From Hortaea werneckii (lineage: Eukaryota; Ascomycota; Dothideomycetes; Mycosphaerellales; Teratosphaeriaceae): 64,000 nt of DNA. Positions 53,471 to 64,000 of the stretch are shown piece by piece. The notes beneath the pieces are model-generated. The model was not told the origin of the DNA. It worked only from the letters and a program-made list of their open reading frames with translations, and made no database searches. Position 1 is the first letter of the stretch. Each line of letters opens with the position of its first letter. The position numbers and the translations under genes were made by a program. The DNA lies in contig JBAOKB010000143.1 in NCBI GenBank assembly GCA_037044905.1, positions 20,709 to 84,708 on the forward strand, in the 5' to 3' direction.

Positions 53471-54847
53471 CACTAACAGATTGGCTCAATGGGCGTTGGA
53501 GAAAGAGTGGCTATCAGGTTAGTAAGGAGACAGTAGCATTTACGCTACGCTTGCATGGCCGCGATGCACGCAGAGGGCGTGGCGACAGGCTTGGTGGAGC
53601 ATTCTGTAGGGATGTTGAAGAATGCTAAAGGCAAAGGGAACAGTTAAGTCGCAAGACAAGTGTGAAGAATTGGAGGTCGCTTTTCAGGCCATTGCAAGTT
53701 GAAACGCATGAACTTGAACTGGTCGTGACAGGATTCAGCCTAATGCTCGTTTAGCTAGTATGTACGATTGCTCCAACTCCATCATCCACAACGAATATGA
53801 TAATTAAGCTATGAGCAAATGCAGATGCCAAAAGATTTTCTGTACACTCCACGTCAATAGACTACTGCAACCTAGTGAACGCGCACCCGATCACGGTGAC
53901 CGCTTTCTAATGCGGCGGACTTACTCAGCGACACCCCTTTTACTTGATCCTGGAAAGCATCATACCACTTTCATTGCGCCTGACCGAGTCGGGACAACTC
54001 GCCGTACGAATGCTGGAGCCTGGCAAGGTCAAAGCGGGTTGAGGTACGCACGTGCACAGCAAGCTTGGTGTTGATTATAGCGAAGGAAGCGACCAATAAT
54101 CTCAAGGGCGGCTACTGTGTTCCCAATTCAGCCTAGTCGCACAGTCGGGACGATGGTTGTGCCATGTGGCCGGCGGGGAGGGTCTGGGCTCGCTGACTTG
54201 TCAACGGTTGGATGCATGTGGTTTTCGCGCGGAATGTAGAGCTCGGAATCAACAATGACTGACTTGTTCTCGCGTCATATATTTTTCATGGTGATCGCGT
54301 CGTTGCCATGACGCTTGTTGTGCGACACTACTACAGGCCTTAAGATTTATATACCGAATCCAGAGGAAGAGGGGTCAAGATACATAGTACACCGATCTCA
54401 AAACCCGCAGAAAGCGCATCTCGCTTAGCAGGTCCGCTCGAGCTAGCCTCAATCTGTAGAGTGGTCTCGCATTCGGGAACGCAGTAACCCGTTGCCGAGA
54501 CTACTGTACCAGCGTACCATCGCGCCTGGCACATGAAATGTCAATTTGACTCATGATGGATCGGGATGGGTGGGCGGCGGGCGCGTTCGTAATGCCGCCG
54601 ACGGGAGATCGTTCCAAACTCCGGTCTCCGCTTCGCAGGCGCGAAGAAAGCTCCTTTGTTTTCGATATAAGAATGATGTGTTTGCCACTTCTTCTCTGGA
54701 GTAGAGCGTCTCCGGTTACACACACTGCGTGCCTACCTGAGAAGGTTAAACGTCAACAGCACACAGGGTCTGACAACAAGTTTCTGCGTTACGAACCCTA
54801 AGTCCCTCTCTCCACATCGGACCGGACCTACGAGACCCACATTTGCC

Positions 54848-56639
54848 ATGGGCATCTTCAGCAAGAAGAAGAAAGATGAGCTGCCGACAACAGAGGCCGT
54901 CGCAGTAAACCCTAGCACGACGACGTCGAGTGGTAGTATCGCAGCGTCGGTCTCAGAAAAGGAAAAAGAAAAGGAAAGCCCAGCAGATGTTACGGTGCAA
55001 CCGGCCGACTCAAGAGTACAATCCCGAGATGGAAACGATCAAAATGCGGCAGAGAAAAAGATCGACGGGATGGAGAGGGAGGCAGACGAGGAAGACAACA
55101 CGGAATACCCCAAAGCTATGAAACTGGCATTGATCACCATCGCCCTGTGCCTTTCGGTCTTCTGTATGGCACTAGACAACACCATCATCTCGACCGCCAT
55201 CCCACGCATCACGGACGAATTCAAAGCCATCAACGACGTTGGCTGGTATGGGTCAGCCTACCTCCTGACCACCTGCGCCTTCCAGCTCTTCTTCGGCAAG
55301 CTCTACACCTTCTTCTCCCTGAAGTGGGTTTACCTGATCGCCATCATCATCTTCGAGGTCGGCAGCGTCGTCTGTGGCGCTGCGCCAAACTCGACCGCCT
55401 TGATCATTGGACGTGCCGTGGCAGGACTGGGCTCAGCAGGTATCTTCGCGGGCGCCGTCTTGATCGTCTCCAACACTGTCCCGCTCAAGCAGCGGCCGAC
55501 CTACATGGGCTTAATTGGCGGTATGTACGGCATTGCATCCGTGGCCGGGCCCCCTCATGGGTGGCGCTTTCACAGACAAGGTCTCGTGGCGATGGTGCTT
55601 TTACATCAACCTTCCCATCGGCGCGGTGACTGTTGCCTTCATTGCGCTTTTCTACCACCCAACGAAGACGGCAAGAGCCAAGGCCCTCGCTGGGGGCTGG
55701 AGAAAGAATCTAGAGCAGTTTGACGTCTTCGGCACCATCATTTTCCTGCCGATGATCGTCTGCTTGCTACTTGCGCTGCAGTGGGGTGGCAGCAAATATC
55801 CTTGGTCTAGCGGCCGAGTCATTGCGCTGCTTGTTGTGTTTGGCGTTTTGCTGCTGATCTTCCTTGGGATTCAATTCTGGAAGCAGGATAATGCTACGGT
55901 ACCGCCTCGGGTGTTCAAGCAGCGGTCGGTGGCAGCTGCAGCATGGTTCGGTGCTTCGCTCGGCGCGGCCTTCTTCCTGTTCGTCTACTACCTGCCCATC
56001 TGGTTCCAAGCGATCAAGGGCACGTCGGCTGTGGGCTCTGGCATCAGGAACATCCCTATGATTCTTAGTCTGGTTATCGTCTCCATGGTTTGCGGCGCTA
56101 CTGTGACGGTAGTTGGCTACTACACTCCGTTTGTCATCCTTTCCTCGGTCCTGATGGCAATTGGTGCTGGATTACTTTCCACCCTTGAAACAGACACGGG
56201 CTCCGGCAAATGGATCGGTTATCAGATCATCTTCGGTGCAGGTGTCGGCTTCGGTATGCAACAAACGCTTATTGCAGTACAGACGGTGCTACCGAAGCAG
56301 GATATCCCGATCGGCACAGCCATCATCATGTTCTGCCAGACTCTTGGTGGCGCTCTGTTTATCAGTGTGGCCCAGAACGTCTTCACCAACCGTCTGCTCA
56401 GCAACCTCAAGGAAGTCGTCCCGGACATCAGCTCTGGCCTCGTACTTGCTACTGGAGCAACTTCACTCAAGAATGTTATTCCAGATGAGTATCTAGCTGG
56501 TGTGCAGTCAGCCTACAACGCGAGTCTGATGAGCACATTCTACGTGGCGACGGCCATGGCCGCATTGAGTATTTTTGGATCTGCGGCTTTCGAATGGAAA
56601 TCAGTCAAGGGCAAGAGGATTGAAATGGCGGCTGCCTGA
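54848..56639 (+). pseudogene. MFS drug/H+ antiporter (DHA2-like, 14 TM) with a +1 frameshift
   Basis: Two overlapping frames, 54848-55723 and 55515-56639, together cover one transporter of about 596 residues. The first gives a Lys/Glu/Ser-rich cytosolic N-terminus (about 90 aa), then membrane helices with LDNTIISTAIPRITDEF, WYGSAYLLTTCAFQ and GRAVAGLGSAGIF. At 55550-55554 there is a run of five C in the conserved antiporter motif C (GIASVAGP...). Four C would keep the frame, so the open protein is cut short and continues in the next frame as MGGAFTDKVSWRWCFYINLP to the end. No splice site can repair it. Homologues export toxic compounds or secondary metabolites at the plasma membrane; the substrate here is unknown. 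It may be a real null allele or a homopolymer sequencing error; the otherwise intact frame favours error or very recent loss. Confidence 0.85.
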
Positions 56640-57267
56640 TTGGTAGAGAGATCGGTATGTGATTGATTCTCAGCAATGAAGCAAGGCGTTGGGAAAGGCT
56701 TGTACAAGATACCACGGCCGGGATCAAAGGCGGCACTTTGTAATGGATTTGCGTAGTTTAGATCAGCCCATCTCAATTTGAGAATAGTCTTCTCTCACAA
56801 CTGACACAAGCATAATAATGTCGAGCTTCGACCTTATCAGCACAGTATGTACAGTAGCACAACGCGGCAAGATTCACATGTCAGGAGTGGGCGGCTCGGC
56901 TTCCACCAGCTTCCACGTGTTCTACAGATGAACAATGAAGGTCGTGCAATTTCGTAGCCACTTGCGTGACAAGAATAGATGGTGCGATCAATGACGGCTC
57001 TAGCTGCTGAATGTCCCCTTTTGGGACAAATTGGCGTGTTTCAGTAGCAGATGAGAGCCTTCCACGCTGTGGCTAAGCACGCGCGCCAAGACAGCTGGCG
57101 GCTGCTCCCGCGTTAGGCTTTAGCGGGGATGGAAGTTCAAAGCACCCTCCCTTCTGTGTCAACAACGCTGGACAAACCCACTCTGCCCGCACCCAAACAC
57201 ATCAACCGGCACTCACCTTACATAGTCGACACCGCATCACCGCAACAACCACCCCGGCACAGTAACG
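56640..57267. promoter_or_regulatory. MFS 3' flank and 14-3-3 promoter
   Basis: A 628-bp spacer. The 104-aa frame overlapping the 14-3-3 first exon is in a different frame and is a shadow. Nothing else was recognised. Confidence 0.4.
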
Positions 57268-58599
57268 ATGGCGAACGAGGTATGTCCAACCCTCAACCAG
57301 AGCCGCCTGACGTGGCCCGCACATGCTCCTCAACGAAAAGCTACGAGCAGCAATTGATAGGGCGTTGTGCTAACCATGAGACTTGCAGCGTGAGAGGTAT
57401 GCAGCCACTGCAGCTATGCATACGTATCCGAATGCCCTTCTAACGTCCTGTACAGCAAGACTTTCCTTGCTCGCCTGTGCGAGCAGGCTGAGCGCTACGA
57501 TGGTACGTCATCGCAGCGTGGGAACTGTGGAACGATTGCTGACTCGTTGCTTGTACAGAGATGGTCAACTACATGAAGGTAAGCCTGAGCAGCAAACGCT
57601 TCCGATCTGGTAGATATAGTGTGCTAACATGTGAATCCAGGAAGTCGCGAAGGTATGATCTATCCGGAAGCCGCGCAAGGTGCCGCGATAAGCTAATCCA
57701 CACCGCCAAACGCTCGAGTCGCCGGCCTGTACTGACATACATTAAATAGCTGGGCGGCGAGCTCACCGTGGACGAGCGTAACCTCCTCTCTGTCGCGTAC
57801 AAGAACGTGGTCGGCACACGTCGTGCTTCCTGGCGCATCATCTCTAGCATCGAGCAGAAGGAGGAGGCCAAGGGCTCGGACAAGCACGTCGGCATCATCC
57901 GCGAGTACCGCCAGAAGATCGAGACTGAGCTCGAGAATGTCTGCCTGGATGTGTTGAACGTCCTCGATGAGAGCCTGATCCCCAAGGCCGAGACCGGCGA
58001 GAGCAAGGTCTTCTACCACAAGATGTGCGTTTTTCGGACTATGACAAGGATACATGGTGCAATCAAGGATGAATTGTTGACAATTCGGTTATAGGAAGGG
58101 TGACTACCACCGTTACCTCGCTGAGTTCGCCTCTGGCGAGAAGCGCAAGACCGCGGCCACCGCTGCTCACGACGCCTACAAGGTATGTCACGTCCTTTCA
58201 CATGCCACAAACGCGGTGAATATTAACTCGTTACAGAACGCCACCGATGTCGCTCAGACTGAGCTGACTCCCACTCACCCGATCCGTCTCGGCCTGGCGC
58301 TGAACTTCTCTGTCTTCTACTATGAGATCCTGAACTCTCCCGACCGCGCATGCCATCTTGCCAAGCAGGCCTTTGACGATGCCATTGCTGAGCTCGACAG
58401 CCTGTCCGAGGAGTCTTACCGCGACAGCACTCTGATCATGCAGCTCCTGCGTGACAACCTGACCCTCTGGACGTCTTCGGACGGTGGCGAGCCCGAGGCC
58501 GCTGCCGGCGAATCCAAGGGTGAGGAGAAGGCTCCGGCCGCCGAGGAGAAGCCGGCTGCCACCGAGTCTGCTGAGCCCGCGCCTGCGGCTGCCTCTTAA
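57268..58599 (+). CDS. BMH1: 14-3-3 protein
   Basis: Eight coding exons: 57268-57279, 57389-57396, 57456-57502, 57559-57578, 57641-57652, 57750-58024, 58095-58182 and 58237-58599. They sum to 825 nt (274 aa) with every junction in phase. 14-3-3 dimers bind phospho-Ser/Thr motifs and regulate signalling, the cell cycle and polarity in the cytosol and nucleus. The assembled N-terminus MANERESKTFLARLCEQAER is the expected dimer interface and needs the 8-nt exon CGTGAGAG and the 12-nt exon GAAGTCGCGAAG. Binding-groove landmarks: RNLLSVAYKNVVGTRRASWR, SKVFYHKMKGDYHRYLAEF, and LGLALNFSVFYYEILNSPD. The C-terminal 40 residues are an Ala/Glu/Pro-rich tail. Filamentous ascomycete homologues (artA) are nearly identical by memory. 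Confidence 0.97.
57389..57396 (+). other. 8-nt coding microexon of the 14-3-3 gene
   Basis: CGTGAGAG lies between an acceptor (ttgcag) and a donor (gtatgc). It is required to give the conserved residues R-E-S. The next exon, 57456-57502, begins with C of the Ser codon. Confidence 0.9.
57641..57652 (+). other. 12-nt coding microexon of the 14-3-3 gene
   Basis: GAAGTCGCGAAG (E-V-A-K) lies between aatccag and gtatga. It is phase 0 on both sides and supplies the conserved EVAK before LGGELTVDERN. Confidence 0.9.
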
Positions 58600-60227
58600 G
58601 CGGCTCGTTTCGTAGCAAGTGCTTCAGTATGCTCTTTCGGCGTTAGCTTGGGCGACAAGCGTGGCACCTCGGTGTCAATAGCGGGCGCAAAACCAGAGGT
58701 AGCAGCGGAGTAAGATTGATGGCGGCCATGAGCAGTATACCTCAAAGAAGAATTCCACAAAATGCGATGATCCCTCTCCACCCAGCGGTTTTTAGCAAGC
58801 AAAGGCCTCCCTCCAGTACGGTGCTCAAATATCCACCCTTTGAGCACCCCTTGTCCCCCAAACCATTTTTCTAATCGACTCTACGATCTTGAGAGTGTTT
58901 AGCGAGTATCGATGTTTCTACCCCCTCTTCCTCAACCCAACACGACACATTCTACAATTTATTTGAACGAGCGACACGGTCAGCAAAAGGGCGGCGGCGG
59001 CTTTCATCGGCTGATAAACCCCTTCTCTGATGGCGGTCCACACAGACGGTCTCTACTGCAAGTTTTTTCATGAAGACAAACATTCCCCCCTGCCAAAGCT
59101 CGAGCGAGAGGAAATTGAATTCTAGAAAACATTTCAAAAAATTTCTTGGAGTTTTTTTTTTTTTTCTTTCTTTCTTTCTTTCTGTTCCCTTCCTTTTCCA
59201 TTTCCCACTTCTTGGTTTTCCGAACGGTAAACGGATCGTCCTGTAGGCAGGTCTCCATCGGGTTCCTGGTGGTGGGTTTTCCGGGTCTCCGCTAGCTGTT
59301 TGTGAGACGCCGGTATGGATCTGCGTTCGTAATTTTTGCTTTGGTATTGCCGACTCTCTACGAATGTCAGGGTAGTTGAGCTTTCCTTGACTGCTTTCAT
59401 GATAACTGTACCGGGGTGCCGATGACTTGATTTTCTACCTCTTCCACTTGTTCACGAATTCCGAGGTCCTTGTCCTCCATAGACTGGACAGCAAATGTTC
59501 CAGGCGGTGTCGGAATGCTGCGGGCAAAAGTAGCACTTGCCATGAGGAAGTACCGTCGACTAGGGTTTTGGGAAGAAGCAAGATCGCCGTACGGGAGAAT
59601 GCCCATCAAGTTGTTAGGCGCGGATAGGCGATCAGGTGTGGGAGTAAAAAAATTTAGAGTTGTACGTGCAACGACATCAGCGGGTTCCTGTCCAGTGATG
59701 CCCGATGCGATTTTCCCGCGCGACAAGCTTCAATGCACCATTGCTTTTATGTAGTATATTTGGTATATCCGAGATTGTACAGCTTTGAGCCGTGTTACGT
59801 GGGTAGAAGGCGTACGTGGTAGTTGCGGCCATGGGTTGACGAGCTAGGCAAGAAGTTACTTGTAGCTTTGGTGATGGATGCGACTGGTCACGAACATGGT
59901 AGAGTTTCAGTCACCGATACATAGTACTTCTAGGTAGCCTTGCGGGACATCCGATATTTGGAATACGAGGAACTTCGAGAACTCAATGTTCGACAAAGCC
60001 GTTTCCCCTTTCAGCTTTCAGGTTTCACTCAGTTGATGATATTGGACAACATCTACCGGCATTTCTGGGAGTCAAGTTCTTTCCCCAGTTTGGGGGTTTG
60101 CCTCACCCTTTCCCTCATTGTCCATTGAATGTTATCACTGGGGAGTTGTGCTTTAAAGAAGGCAGAAAAGATGTCAAATTTGGGGGTATCACAAGCTATC
60201 AACAGAATAGATCCGACCGGAAACGCC
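58600..60227. other. convergent 3' region 14-3-3 / SNF2-RING gene
   Basis: About 1.6 kb between converging genes. A poly-T run (59152-59165) followed by ctttctttctttctttct lies at about 59165-59185. Frames of up to 109 aa show no family. Confidence 0.4.
59152..59184. repeat. T14 plus CTTT microsatellite
   Basis: Fourteen T followed by about five ctttc-type repeats in non-coding sequence. Confidence 0.9.
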
Positions 60228-63200
60228 TTAGCCCTGGGCTCCTGCCATCGCGGCATCTCTCCTCCCTTCAGCAGCCTCAGCCCTTAGATGCCTCCCGACC
60301 TCATTCTCTAGCTCAACACTAGGCTGCGCTGCAGCCTTGTGCGTCTTGCCAAAGAGACACTGCCAAAGATCGTTCTCCTCGACAAGCTCGCCACCGCCTT
60401 TACCAGCTACGAGCAGTTTGGATAAAGGCGCGGATTGCATCTCCTCCGAATTTGCAGCGTCGATGGCGTTCTCCTGCAGTGCACTAGGAGTCGTCGACCG
60501 ACTCTTCCCATTGCGGGACTGCTGTCTTGACTGTACATGTGCTAAGCGTCGAGTTACCGACATTTCATAGATGGCTTCTTCAACCGTGTCGTTAATGAGG
60601 TACATCCACACAGTCGTGGGTCGGGTCTGCCCAATACGGTGGACACGAGCGATAGCCTGAAGCTCGATCGCAGTCTGGATGAGCGGCTCGCAGATGAAGA
60701 CGTGCGTGGCATTGACCAGAGTCATGCCGGACGAGTCGGACTTCGCATCAAGCAGCAGACAATCCACGCTAGGGACGTTTCTGAACTTTTCGACTGCCCC
60801 GGCACGACCAAGTCGGCTGTAGCCTATCTTGAAGTCCGCCAGAGCTGTGCCGAGAACGTCGAGAAACTCGCGATACTGCGAAAAGACGATCGACTTCGCG
60901 CCAGGGTCGTGCTCCCGTATCCAGTGCAAGTGTCTTCCTAGCGTGTCGATCTTAGTGCCATAACTAGAGGGCAGATCGATGGTCTTGATCTCGTCCAGAA
61001 GTTTCGAGTCGACATCGGAGTAAATAGACGACTGACCCTTGTTTGGCGAGGTATCAGGTTCGTGCGAGCCTGGAGAGGAGGATGCAGATTGATACTCCTC
61101 CTGCGCTTTATATTCCTTAGGCTTATAGGTGATGTTATGGAAGTCCTGCGCCACAAGCTTCCGCTTGCAGACTGGACAGGTCCGATGCTGACTCCACCAA
61201 TGCTGGATACATTCCTTGCAGTATTGATGGCCGCAGACTGTGAGCACGCCGTTCTCAAACGGACACTGGCAGATGACACAGATCTTTGGACCCTCTTGGT
61301 TGCCGGATTCATCGCGCAAATTCAGAAGGAAGCGGTTCTTGGTCTTCAGCTGAGCCAGGGATTTTGAAAGCTTGTCCTCCTTCTCCATAGCCATTTCCAG
61401 TGCAGCTGTGTCAAGACCTTCGTCCAGCTCCTCCTTATAAGGTGCCACAGCATCGGAAAGCTCCTGAAGCTGGCGATAGAATTCCAAACGCTGATTCTGG
61501 GTCGATCGAAAGAGATCAACTTCCTTCTCTAATCCACTAATCGCCTTGGTGTAGTCAGAGAATACCCTCTGCAGCGCGTTCAAGTGTCCACGTGCCAGGG
61601 ATCGTTCTGACTCCGCGCGAGGCCCGCCACCATACTGTATTGAGCTCTCTAGAATGCGCGCTTCTTGAATAAGTCCGCGTACCGATCCGACTCTGTCCTT
61701 GTGAGCTCGAAAGTCGTTCCGCTTGCCCAGCAGCCGGAGTTGAAGCTCCGGCGCATGCACTACCATGCCTTCAGTGTTGATCTTGGGGTCAAGGAACCAT
61801 CTGGCGTCTCTTATGAGTGTTTTGACTTCATGGTCTATGAGTGGCGCGTCTTCGCCAGTAATGAAGGTATTGAGGTCGGCCTGCATGGCTTTGACTGCGT
61901 CAAAATAGACGTACAGCTCATCTTGTAGCTTGGTAGATTCCCCGTACTCTTCGCCTGTTGTTTCGACACCTTCGTCCTCGTCAACAAGCGGTTTGACAAG
62001 GAACTCGGCCATTTTCCCACGCCACTCGCAGATGACATTGGACTGCTCGCGAATTACGTCAAACAGTTCATCCGCTTTCTCAACGATCCGACGTCCTTCA
62101 ATGCCAGCCAAGTTGAGGTCCTTGATAGGAGGCATCTTGGTCATCTTGCCCTTGTCCTTCAATTCTTCGATCTTGCACATCAGTGTCTCAGCTTTGCGCG
62201 AACTATCAATCAGAATTTCTTTGCGCAACATCTTGGCACGGTCGTAGAGAGAGGTTTCTCGGTCTTCTAAGTCCTTGAAATCCTGAGACTCAGCCTCAGT
62301 CAGAGCTTCGTTCGATTTGATCTGGAAGGTTGCAGTTGCAGCGAAGAACGTGCATATGTGCTCGAGCTGCAGAGCAGTGCGCAAGTTGTTTCTTAGGCGA
62401 CCGAGCACGCGGACGGACTCAGACGACTCCTCGTCGTCGCTATCTGCAGTAGATTCGCCTTTCGCGGCTAGCATAGTCTTTGCATTGGCAAGCCGTTCAC
62501 GAGCCTCTTGGACAAGCTCCGCACTACACCCCATTGCATTTTGGTAGATCTCCAGAGCCTTTTCGCTGCGATGATTATCCTTCCCATCATTACTTAGAAC
62601 GTGAGCGCGTTGGAGCTGAGCATTGAGCACTGCTCGTTCCTCAACCCTAATGTTTGTCTCGTTCTGATCGATCATGACCTCGAGAACTTCTGAGACGGTG
62701 CGCAACGGACCTTGTCCACGCCCTAGCGCTTTGCGATTACGACCACCGACTTGCGGGTGCAAGCAAGTCTGTCTCAGTCTTGCCAGCCATGTCCTCATCA
62801 TTTCGACCGTGCCAGGATCTGTGGGGTCCCAATCCTCGACTCTAGGGGACCCGTCAGAGTTCAGTCCGATGTCTTCGCACATCTCGTCGAAGAGCGTAGT
62901 ATAATGCTGCTGCTCAACAGCTGAGAAGGGCACCGTTAATACCACGCGTTTCTGCGGTGGAAGACGGAGCTCTTCTCTAATTTGCGACTTGGTGTGCCGC
63001 AGCGCGATCTCGCCAAAGATCTTCTTGAAGAGATGCCGGTGGTTCGTAATGAGGTGATTCCACAATTTGGGACTTTCGTTCAAGGGTGAGTATCGCAGAA
63101 AAATTAGGAGGCCGTGCAAATCCTGGATGTTCTTTCGCAAGGGCGTGCCAGAAACGGCCCAACTGTTGATGCGCGGAAGACGACAGGCGACTCGCGCTGC

Positions 63201-64000
63201 TGCTGTCACCCCCGATTCGACCATTTGCGCCTCGTCCAAGCAAACTCGCCACCATTGAATTTGGACCAGTGGGCTGCGCTTACGGGCATACTTGCGTTCA
63301 TGTCGTCTGCTACGCTCAGGCGGGTCCTCTGCGAAGTGCAACTCCTGAGCAAGCGTATTGTATGTGGCCAAGACTACATCGTAGTCTTCCGCTAGTCCCT
63401 TGATAACATCGTCCTGGGACTCCTCGGCGTTTTGACCTCTGTTTATGCCTTTATACAAATGTACTTTGAGCGCAGGTGCATGCCTGCGCAACTCCGAGCG
63501 CCATTGTTCCAATATTGAATTCGGAGTGATGATGAGCGTCGCTTTGGACGGCGTCACCGAGGTCTCAGAACAATCGTCGCGAACTTGTCCGGATGGCGTC
63601 TCAGGCCTTCGATGCAGTGCAATTAGCGCCATTAGCTCGACCGTTTTGCCCAGGCCCATTTCTTCTGCAAGCAATCCGCCAGAGAGCACTTTACCATCTC
63701 CTGGTACCTGTCGCGATAATGTGCCCTGCAAGTAGTTCACGAAACAAACCTGCCCTGAAAGATCCTCCACAGGCTCATAGAAGCTTGTTCGTTCTTTCAA
63801 CATCTGAGACTTCGATAACCGGACCAACCCCTGATCACTTCTCTCCACTCCTTCTCTTCTCAACATCCAGGCAACTGCTCTCCTTTGGAAGGGATAGAGC
63901 TCACTGTCAAGAATGCCGTTGCCAAGACCCTCGGTTTGTGAGAACTTGTTTGGGACATGTACACTTTCATAAAAGTCGGCAGGACTCCATGAAGCGTTGT
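60228..64000 (-). CDS. IRC20: SNF2-family helicase with embedded C3HC4 RING (SHPRH/IRC20-like), 5' partial
   Basis: The frame is open from the stop at 60228 to the right edge, about 1256 visible residues. The Met at 63866 is internal, because the sequence before it (LYPFQRRAVAWMLRREG) is the helicase entry motif, so the N-terminus lies outside the window. Order in the visible part: SNF2 N-lobe with Walker A EEMGLGKT (about 113-119) and a DEAQ box; a long coiled-coil/acidic middle; a C3HC4 RING (CVICQCPFENG, CGHQYCKECIQHWW, CPVCKRKL); then the helicase C-lobe with IVFSQYREFLDVL and ARVHRIGQTRPTT. SHPRH/Irc20 proteins are nuclear ATPase-E3 ubiquitin ligases linked to replication-stress tolerance and recombination control. 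The placement of the RING between helicase lobes supports this group. No stop or obvious intron interrupts it. Confidence 0.88.
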   Translation of the reverse strand, partial: NASWSPADFYESVHVPNKFSQTEGLGNGILDSELYPFQRRAVAWMLRREGVERSDQGLVRLSKSQMLKERTSFYEPVEDLSGQVCFVNYLQGTLSRQVPGDGKVLSGGLLAEEMGLGKTVELMALIALHRRPETPSGQVRDDCSETSVTPSKATLIITPNSILEQWRSELRRHAPALKVHLYKGINRGQNAEESQDDVIKGLAEDYDVVLATYNTLAQELHFAEDPPERSRRHERKYARKRSPLVQIQWWRVCLDEAQMVESGVTAAARVACRLPRINSWAVSGTPLRKNIQDLHGLLIFLRYSPLNESPKLWNHLITNHRHLFKKIFGEIALRHTKSQIREELRLPPQKRVVLTVPFSAVEQQHYTTLFDEMCEDIGLNSDGSPRVEDWDPTDPGTVEMMRTWLARLRQTCLHPQVGGRNRKALGRGQGPLRTVSEVLEVMIDQNETNIRVEERAVLNAQLQRAHVLSNDGKDNHRSEKALEIYQNAMGCSAELVQEARERLANAKTMLAAKGESTADSDDEESSESVRVLGRLRNNLRTALQLEHICTFFAATATFQIKSNEALTEAESQDFKDLEDRETSLYDRAKMLRKEILIDSSRKAETLMCKIEELKDKGKMTKMPPIKDLNLAGIEGRRIVEKADELFDVIREQSNVICEWRGKMAEFLVKPLVDEDEGVETTGEEYGESTKLQDELYVYFDAVKAMQADLNTFITGEDAPLIDHEVKTLIRDARWFLDPKINTEGMVVHAPELQLRLLGKRNDFRAHKDRVGSVRGLIQEARILESSIQYGGGPRAESERSLARGHLNALQRVFSDYTKAISGLEKEVDLFRSTQNQRLEFYRQLQELSDAVAPYKEELDEGLDTAALEMAMEKEDKLSKSLAQLKTKNRFLLNLRDESGNQEGPKICVICQCPFENGVLTVCGHQYCKECIQHWWSQHRTCPVCKRKLVAQDFHNITYKPKEYKAQEEYQSASSSPGSHEPDTSPNKGQSSIYSDVDSKLLDEIKTIDLPSSYGTKIDTLGRHLHWIREHDPGAKSIVFSQYREFLDVLGTALADFKIGYSRLGRAGAVEKFRNVPSVDCLLLDAKSDSSGMTLVNATHVFICEPLIQTAIELQAIARVHRIGQTRPTTVWMYLINDTVEEAIYEMSVTRRLAHVQSRQQSRNGKSRSTTPSALQENAIDAANSEEMQSAPLSKLLVAGKGGGELVEENDLWQCLFGKTHKAAAQPSVELENEVGRHLRAEAAEGRRDAAMAGAQG

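Larger units (their letters stand above)
52159..54847. other. 2.7-kb gene-poor region between kinase and MFS genes
   Basis: The largest gene-free gap. It has frames of 118 aa or less and no recognised family. It contains a perfect 21-bp inverted repeat (52871-52930) and coding-like minus-strand debris at 53128-53470, both listed separately. No RNA gene was recognised. Confidence 0.4.

Noticed and set aside
53272..53628. 118-aa plus-strand frame as a small gene
   Set aside because: No recognised domain, and part of it is antisense to better protein-like minus-strand text; left unannotated as a CDS.
1..64000. tRNA genes, rRNA, CRISPR arrays and prokaryotic operon features
   Set aside because: A visual scan for B-box-like GGTTCGANTCC and clover-leaf arms found nothing convincing, and the window is eukaryotic, so CRISPR and operon models do not apply.

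Overview
This window is nuclear DNA of a filamentous ascomycete (Pezizomycotina; probably Dothideomycetes, but the class is not proven here). The evidence is short GT-AG introns of 41 to 209 nt with CTAAC/CTGAC-type branch sites, compact gene spacing with both strands used equally, proteins that align from memory with filamentous-fungal orthologues, and one stretch with a RIP (repeat-induced point mutation) signature. There are no rRNA, tRNA, CRISPR or prokaryotic features. All gene models come from reading frames, splice consensus and remembered family alignments. No search was run.

Layout, left to right: RSA4 ribosome-assembly WD40 protein (-), MSH4 meiotic MutS homologue (+), HCR1/eIF3j (-), clathrin heavy chain (+, 4 exons), cytosolic pyruvate carboxylase (+, 5 exons), a RIP-mutated relic at about 18.9-19.66 kb, an HCNGP/SAP30BP-type protein (-), 20S proteasome beta-7 PRE4 (+), a very long disordered protein ending in an MBD4-like HhH-GPD DNA glycosylase (-), UTP13 (-), a CobW/COG0523 GTPase (+), proteasome beta-4 PRE1 (-), mitochondrial ribosomal protein uS13m/SWS2 (+), a lineage-specific proline-rich repeat ORF (-), an M16 metallopeptidase (-), an IES1-like INO80 subunit (+), a membrane-anchored secretory-pathway cyclophilin (-), a small glycine-rich protein (+), a CAMK-type kinase with a long basic/serine-rich tail (-), an MFS drug/H+ antiporter with a frameshift (+), a 14-3-3 protein with two microexons (+), and a SNF2-RING protein of the SHPRH/IRC20 type (-) that runs off the right edge.

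Most of the window is core housekeeping: ribosome biogenesis (RSA4, UTP13), translation (HCR1, SWS2), proteolysis and folding (PRE4, PRE1, M16, cyclophilin), trafficking (clathrin), anaplerosis (pyruvate carboxylase) and genome maintenance or chromatin (MSH4, MBD4-like, IES1, IRC20-like). It is not an operon, metabolic cluster or defence island. The accessory-looking parts are the RIP relic, the 36.6-38.9 kb block, and the 52.2-54.8 kb intergenic block, which carries a perfect inverted repeat and coding-like debris.

The most notable things seen directly are: an intron inside the PRE1 start codon, next to a divergent gene (SWS2) whose first coding exon is only the ATG; 8-nt and 12-nt coding microexons in the 14-3-3 gene; the fused glycosylase with a charged insertion inside its catalytic fold; a 21-bp perfect hairpin; a single-base frameshift in the MFS gene; and a proline-rich repeat ORF. 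I found no convincing wholly new system.
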